Source: Pararge aegeria
Taxonomy: Eukaryota; Arthropoda; Insecta; Lepidoptera; Nymphalidae
DNA length: 64,000 nt
Assembly: GCF_905163445.1 (NCBI RefSeq)
Contig: NC_053195.1
Location: 6,810,501 to 6,874,500, forward strand
Direction: 5' to 3'
Under the pieces are notes generated by a model. It saw only the letters and a list, made by a program, of their open reading frames with translations. It did not search any database and was not told the origin of the DNA. Positions within the stretch are counted from its first letter, which is position 1. Each line of letters opens with the position of its first letter. This document shows, piece after piece, positions 58,975-64,000 of this stretch. Both the position numbers and the translations under genes were made by a program.

Positions 58975-59590
58975 TACAAACCTTTGACTGCAATCTCAGT
59001 CTGATGATCATTCTAAGGCGGTGGTGGGCTGAACTGTCAAGAGTATGACGGTTTTGCTAAACCGGGGCTTCCCAACCTGGGCACCGCAGTCCGTAGTATT
59101 ATAGAGGTACTACTGTACTTCAAAAAAATCAAGAAAAATCTTTTGTTTATCGTCTTTGTGCAGCGGTATTACAAATTGTGTGGAGATCACGAAGCTCAAC
59201 CATCTCATTATTTGTGTAGTTTTATTTTTCTTAATTCTTTGTTAAAATTTAATATTCATCCTCATTATGAAACTATTTATTAGTTTCATAATGAGAATGT
59301 TTTATTTTTTTCTCTATCTGCCTAACTTGCAAGTATCCATATATTTCAACTAGGGGAGGGCGCGGACGTGGTGACAAATTTTTGACAAAATTGACAAAAG
59401 CCCTGCGTCAAACCATACTCCTAATAAGTTTTAGCGCTAAATGGGTTGGCCCTACGGCCGTATCCTCCCACAAAATGAGACTACCGAAAATTCAGAAATA
59501 ATAAATTCCCATATTGCGCCTGCCGGCGATCAAACCCGGATCCTCCTATTTACAAGACACAATGCTCACCATTAATCTAGGGATCTCGAC
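58975..59590 (-). mobile_element. SINE family B, degenerate and interrupted
   Basis: The left piece (58975 to about 59062, TTTGACTGCAATCTCAG) and right piece (about 59398-59590, AAACCATACTCCTAATAAGT to CACCATTAATCTAGGGATC) flank about 335 bp of other sequence, which includes a perfect hairpin. Confidence 0.6.
59257..59299. repeat. 15 bp perfect hairpin, 5 nt loop
   Basis: CTCATTATGAAACTA (59261-59275) and TAGTTTCATAATGAG (59281-59295), extended by three pairs after one mismatch. It lies inside the insert that splits a SINE B copy. Confidence 0.85.
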
Positions 59591-60886
59591 CAAACAACTA
59601 ATCGATCATAAATTTGTTACGTAATGCGGGCCCTTAATTGCCACAACGCCAATCTCAATAACGTGCTGAGATACTTTACTGGTACTTTTATAAGTTACGA
59701 CAATGTAACTGTAGCGCAACTGTAGTTTTAAAACGTTTAACAAAATTTTTACTATGACTTATCCGTCCATCGGCCACAATTTTAAATTTTTGTAACTAGG
59801 AACACTGACGGTTGGCTGGTTGAAAATGCTTTAGCATTAAGTCCGCCTTTTGGAAACAGTTTTTTGGTTGTGCAATAAAGAGTATTAATAAATAAATGCT
59901 ATCGACTTTGTATTTTAACTTGACTACCTATATTCTAATATGTATCAAGGTCAAAGTTAATCAAATTACATTGGGGGTAATAACTAATATGGAATAAATA
60001 AATTATGTGTTGGCTCTGCCTATTTACGAATTTGAAGACATGCAAGGGGTTTAGCTTTGCGGTGACGCTTAGAAAACGATTACCTAGGTTTAATACAACT
60101 GCCATTCCCCTAAAAACTCAGCCCGTTACCATCTTCTACTGCAGCCTCAGTTACCACCAGGTGTGATTGCAGTCATTGCAGTCAGTGGTTCATTTAAGCA
60201 CTAGGTGTCCAACAAATCTAGGGAACCTAAACGACCATCTTGTATGAGCTTAATTTTATTACTTTGTATTTAGGTATGTGTAAGAGAGTAAACACACTTG
60301 AGAGGCGTTTAGTTTTAAAATAATTGTGTTTACAAATAAAGACAAGAATGCGGTAATCAAACAGCGTTGATATATCTTATGAGAGGTGGACACTGGACAT
60401 TCCTTAGCAGTACAAGGTTACAAGATTGAGTGTCACACAAGCGCCTCTCATTTTCAACAAACTAAGTATATCGTTTACTGAGATCGTATAATTACGCCTC
60501 ATATTACTTCCATTATTTTCCACAGTATTCTGAAAGTATTTTTTTAATCCTAAGGGCGTATTTATCGTTCTTTTATATTAGATTTTTTATATGATTGATA
60601 GAACGTATTGCCATACGGTTTTCCCCATAAATAAAAAGGAACTCTCTGGAAAAGAGAAATCTTCAATTAGCCGTAAGATTTACAAGCGAATCCGTCCCGG
60701 CTTCGCCGCGCTATAGGCTGATATAGGTACATGTATGTCGTCCTATTACAGAACTATATTACCTCAACCGTCGCGTCGTCGTGACGGACAGTAGCCTTAG
60801 ACAGTAGTAGTACGCCACATCCACGTTAACATAAATTTATAATTTTATGCGGGGATCCAAAAGTGTTTGAGAACCATATACCTTTT
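59591..60886. other. No gene seen
   Basis: AT-rich, with a possible eroded SINE B trace at 60100-60190 (TACCACCAGGTGTGATTGCA). Nothing else recognised. Confidence 0.5.
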
Positions 60887-61042
60887 TTTTTATTTTACTA
60901 CAAGTTAGCCCTTGACTGCAATCTCACCTGGTGGTACGTGATGATACAATTTAAGATGGTAGCGGGCTAACCAGTTAGGGAGTATCGTAGTCATACCCCT
61001 AATCGGTTCCTACGCGACGTCGCACCGGAACACTAAATCGCC
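60887..61042 (-). mobile_element. SINE family B, body only
   Basis: TTAGCCCTTGACTGCAATCT to GCACCGGAACACTAAATCGC is well conserved. The copy then breaks off before the tRNA head. Confidence 0.75.
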
Positions 61043-62051
61043 ATATGCCTTCGCATATCGCGGTATTCCTTCTTTAAGGTAGAAATATCTATGACCTAAA
61101 ACAAGATAGATTTACGTTACTCACTCCAAAGTTCTTTTATTAACTAAATTGATTGACTCTAAAGTGACACAAAATAGAAACAAATCGATATGTCTTTTAC
61201 TATACAAAGCTTATTTAGGTACTTTTAGTGCTCAAATATTTACTTGTACTTAGTAGGTATTTAGGTACTAAAACGTAAATAATCTTTTGGTGACACACTA
61301 GGTAAAATATAGAGGAAAACTTAAAAAATATAATCCGTTAAGTTCTTATGATGGTTGATCATTTTGAACAGACAGAACTAAGGCAGACGCTTCCGATTGA
61401 AATTTCTCATTACACTATGTAGAATTAATGATGACGTATGGAAAATTTAAGCCGCGACCTCTCGTAATAATTAATAGCACTATACGCTTATGATGGAGCG
61501 CTCATGGAACTTTGAAAGTACTTACTAAAAATGAATTTGATAACCACAACAAGCTTAACAATTAGTTATATAGGTTAATTAAGTATGGCTTTTTTTTAAG
61601 TTAAGAAAATATGAATTCCTCACCAATGGACTCTTTTTAGTAGATACGTAATTAGTTATCTTTTCAAAAACGGAAAGTTAGAAAAATATCATAGAAACGG
61701 ATGCTAGAATCACGCGATTGCATCACGGCCAATTATCGCCACTACAATATTTGATCAGCTGCGCTTGTTAAACTTTTATACCGTTAGCCGTAAATCAAAA
61801 AGTTACCTTATCACTCAGCAGTAAAGCCACATTTCGTGTAATTAAGAACGCATTCTGAGCCCAATGAATTTTGAGATTTATGTCAATTGTAATAGATGCC
61901 AATATGTTTTAAATATCATTGTTGCTGAATTGTACTTGTTCGCCAAACATTAGCTCAATGTCGTCACTTCAACAATACGGTTAATTACGTAAAGTAAGCG
62001 AGGTAGGCAAACAATTTCGAGCAAATAAAATTATTACAAAATTAATGTTCG
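61043..62051. other. No gene seen
   Basis: AT-rich sequence before the tRNA gene; no feature recognised. Confidence 0.6.
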
Positions 62052-62124
62052 CGACCCTGCCAGGATTCGAACCTGGAATCTTCTGATCCGTAGTCAGACG
62101 CGTTATCCGTTGCGCCACAGGGCC
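62052..62124 (-). tRNA. tRNA-Arg (anticodon ACG)
   Basis: On the minus strand a complete 73-nt cloverleaf can be folded. The acceptor stem is GGCCCTG/CAGGGTC with one G-U pair and discriminator G. The D-arm carries the A box TGGCGCAACGG. The anticodon stem TCTGA/TCAGA encloses loop CTACGGA, with anticodon ACG. The T-arm carries the B box GGTTCGAATCC. No CCA is encoded and there is no intron, as usual for a nuclear eukaryotic tRNA gene. It decodes CGU, and with inosine at position 34 also CGC and CGA. Unlike the SINE heads in this window, every stem is intact and no SINE body follows, so it is probably functional. A 75-codon open frame over it is a shadow. Confidence 0.93.
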
Positions 62125-62395
62125 AGTTGTCGGGATAGGTGAAATGTTTGTTCTATTTCTATAAATGTACTTAATTAAACTAATAGATGCTTTTAAAAAA
62201 CAATTCAACGTTCTACTAAATCTTGACTGCCGGAAATAATAATTATTAATTTTGTTTCATATTTAATCTATTTTATTATTTTTAAGTAAATATCATTTTT
62301 ATTATAATTGTAGTTACTTATTTGACTTTACAAATATTGTTTTTTATATATTATATGTATAAATTTAAGTAATGAAAGATTTATTTTATGTGTAT

Positions 62396-62560
62396 ATGCA
62401 CCACCTAACTATTTTCTGTTTCTGTTTTTTATCTTAGCCATTGGTTTCCTGGAAGAAATAGCTATGAAGCAATAAGGCCGCCAAATTGTATACGTCGTTT
62501 TGTTATACTTTTCGTTTTTTTCTAAGTATGTACTTTTTTTGGTTCATTCATTCAATATTA
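62396..62560 (+). mobile_element. LINE 3' end, family G
   Basis: ATGCACCACCTAACTATTTT, GAAGAAATAGCTATGAAGCA and ATAAGGCCGCCAAATTGTAT match the copy at 49690. Confidence 0.62.
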
Positions 62561-62594
62561 TGTAAGAAACATATTTTTTTCATATTATTAAAAA

Positions 62595-63048
62595 TGTAGC
62601 ATGCGGGTTTCCTACATTACCGGTCAGTGGGCCACTACACTGCGTAGGTCCTTTCAGAATATAATGGTTAAGTCCCTAGTCCACCACGCTGGCCAAGCGC
62701 AGATTGGTACACTTCATAAATTTTCTCACGATGGTTTCCTTCACTGTTAAAGCATGCAAAATCGCAAGATTTTAGCTTAGTTTTTGGTTCAACCATTTTA
62801 AATTAATTTATTAATTTTGCATTATTTGATAAAGATCTTAGATAAATTATGTAAAATTGGTATTTGTAATGTTTTCACCACTATGAATTAAATAAATTTA
62901 TTATTATTATTACTATACTGTTAAAGCAAGTGTTATTCAGTGGCTCAATAAGTCAAAACCCACAAAAGTCAAAGAAAAGTTAAAGGTGCGTGCCGGTGAA
63001 CGAACACGGTACCCCAGAAGCAGCAGTCTTGTGACCACTAGGCTATTA
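62595..63048 (-). mobile_element. SINE family C interrupted by an insertion with 12 bp target-site duplication
   Basis: The left half (about 62595-62754) and right half (62917-63048, TCAAAGAAAAGTTAAAGGTG to CCACTAGGCTATTATC) rejoin precisely if 62755-62928 is removed, because ACTGTTAAAGCA occurs on both sides (62743-62754 and 62917-62928). Confidence 0.82.
62755..62916 (+). mobile_element. 162 bp retrotransposed insert with (TTA)n tail
   Basis: The insert lies between perfect 12 bp direct repeats and ends AATAAATTTATTATTATTATT, a typical microsatellite-like 3' tail of a non-LTR element or SINE. No tRNA head or coding frame is present, so it is a 5'-truncated LINE copy or an unknown short element. 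Confidence 0.75.
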
Positions 63049-63902
63049 TCGTTTTTACGAAACTATCATCTCTACCTCACCAATATCTCTCTATCTCACC
63101 AACATGTAATTAGTTAAAGACGTAGAAATTCAAGATGCGTCATTTTGAGGCAAATTAAACGATTGGTAGCTAATTTTTTTAGTAATTCCTTCAAAATTGA
63201 TCATATTTCTCGGATACCTGATACAAGATTTCAGTGCGCACCTTAAAAATATACCTGGGTAAAGCAATTAAACGCGCATAATGTACTGGAAAAATCCTAA
63301 TGTCAACCGCAACATAAAATAATCAGACTAACATTACGCACTTTTGGTCTTTTTAACCAGCATTCCACCTTCACTACGATGACCGAATCGAATCTCAAGT
63401 GTGCAGCTGATAAGCTATCGCGTGATAAGACTAATGCGATTACACAGGTGTGCCAGCCGGTATGCGCGCACTCTGCGACCTTACCCGGTGCACCTCTGAA
63501 CCGAGAGACTAAACGTATTGCCAACTAATACATATTTTTTTTAATAATAGTAATTGATGGACCAAGCCCAGGCTCACCTTGGTGCCTTGTTGTAAGTAGA
63601 AAACTATCGCTTATAAACAGAGTAAAGCTTTGCAGGGCATGCAAGGAACACTTTCTATAAAGTCACCCTGTGTCCATCAACTTGGGACGTAAGCGTCATG
63701 TACCTTGTAATTACACCGGCAACCTCGCCCTTCAGACTAGGAACAAAGCAATGCTGCAGTATTCCTATGTTCCGCAGGGCGACACAACTAAGATCTATCA
63801 CAAAAATCTCTGCTACAATATGACATTAACCACAAAATATTACACAGAGTTGGGAGTAGGGAAGGTGGCCTTTTTTCTTGATGCTTAATTTTACTTCTGA
63901 CA
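63049..63902. other. No gene seen
   Basis: Short frames at 63303-63524 (minus) and 63670-63888 (plus) lack recognisable features. Confidence 0.55.
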
Positions 63903-64000
63903 AAAATTCATCATCACCATCATCATATTAACCCATAATTGACGTCACTACAGGGCATGGGTCTCCCCACACAATGAAAAGGGTTAAGGCCGTTGTACAA
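63903..64000 (-). mobile_element. SINE family C, cut by the window edge
   Basis: TCATCATCACCATCATCATA, CACTACAGGGCATGGGTCTC and AAAAGGGTTAAGGCCGTTGT start a reverse-oriented copy that runs off the window. Confidence 0.75.

Noticed and set aside
61981..62208. 75-codon minus-strand open frame
   Set aside because: It runs through the tRNA-Arg gene; a shadow.
1..64000. CRISPR arrays, operons, prophage or endogenous virus
   Set aside because: No regularly spaced direct repeats, no bacterial gene organisation and no gag/pol/env or viral replicase motifs were seen.

Overview
This window looks like nuclear DNA of a moth or butterfly (Lepidoptera). The background is AT-rich. It holds many tRNA-derived SINEs, RTE and CR1/jockey-like retrotransposon tails, Helitron fragments with the TCCTACTAATATTATAAA-type terminus, and a Tigger transposase. 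Several of these repeat types are familiar from nymphalid butterflies, but the family cannot be fixed from memory of repeats alone. There are no bacterial-style operons and no viral genome.

I can support only one host protein-coding gene: extramacrochaetae (emc), the Id-type helix-loop-helix repressor. It lies on the + strand with two coding exons (53417-53800 and 56875-56919) separated by a 3,074 bp intron. Together they give a 142-residue protein. A TATA box and a consensus initiator sit upstream at textbook spacing in a GC-rich promoter. A polyadenylation signal lies about 480 bp after the stop codon. One tRNA gene, tRNA-Arg(ACG), lies at 62052-62124 on the minus strand.

Layout: 1-4.1 kb holds SINE and RTE debris; 4.1-4.5 kb a MITE-like element; 5.2-7.1 kb a Tigger element whose transposase is broken by one frameshift; 7-27 kb scattered SINE, Helitron and LINE relics; 27.0-28.0 kb an internally deleted pogo/Tigger-like element that keeps terminal inverted repeats and a CxxC finger; 30.5-32.9 kb a GC-rich patch and a dispersed three-copy repeat; 36.2-36.8 kb two back-to-back Helitron relics; 38.7-39.6 kb a fold-back element with long inverted arms; 42.2-43.1 kb a nested SINE; 51.1-51.8 kb a 343 bp tandem duplication; 53.2-57.4 kb emc; 58-64 kb more SINE debris, the tRNA and a SINE interrupted by an insertion with a perfect 12 bp target-site duplication.

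The roughly 50 kb upstream of emc has no gene I can support. It does contain several short GC-rich islets carrying CACGTG or CAGCTG E-boxes, and the emc intron itself carries a dense E-box cluster. I infer that this is a regulatory domain for emc, whose product sequesters E-box-binding bHLH proteins. No previously undescribed enzymatic system was found. The most interesting signals are the E-box clusters and the structural repeats.
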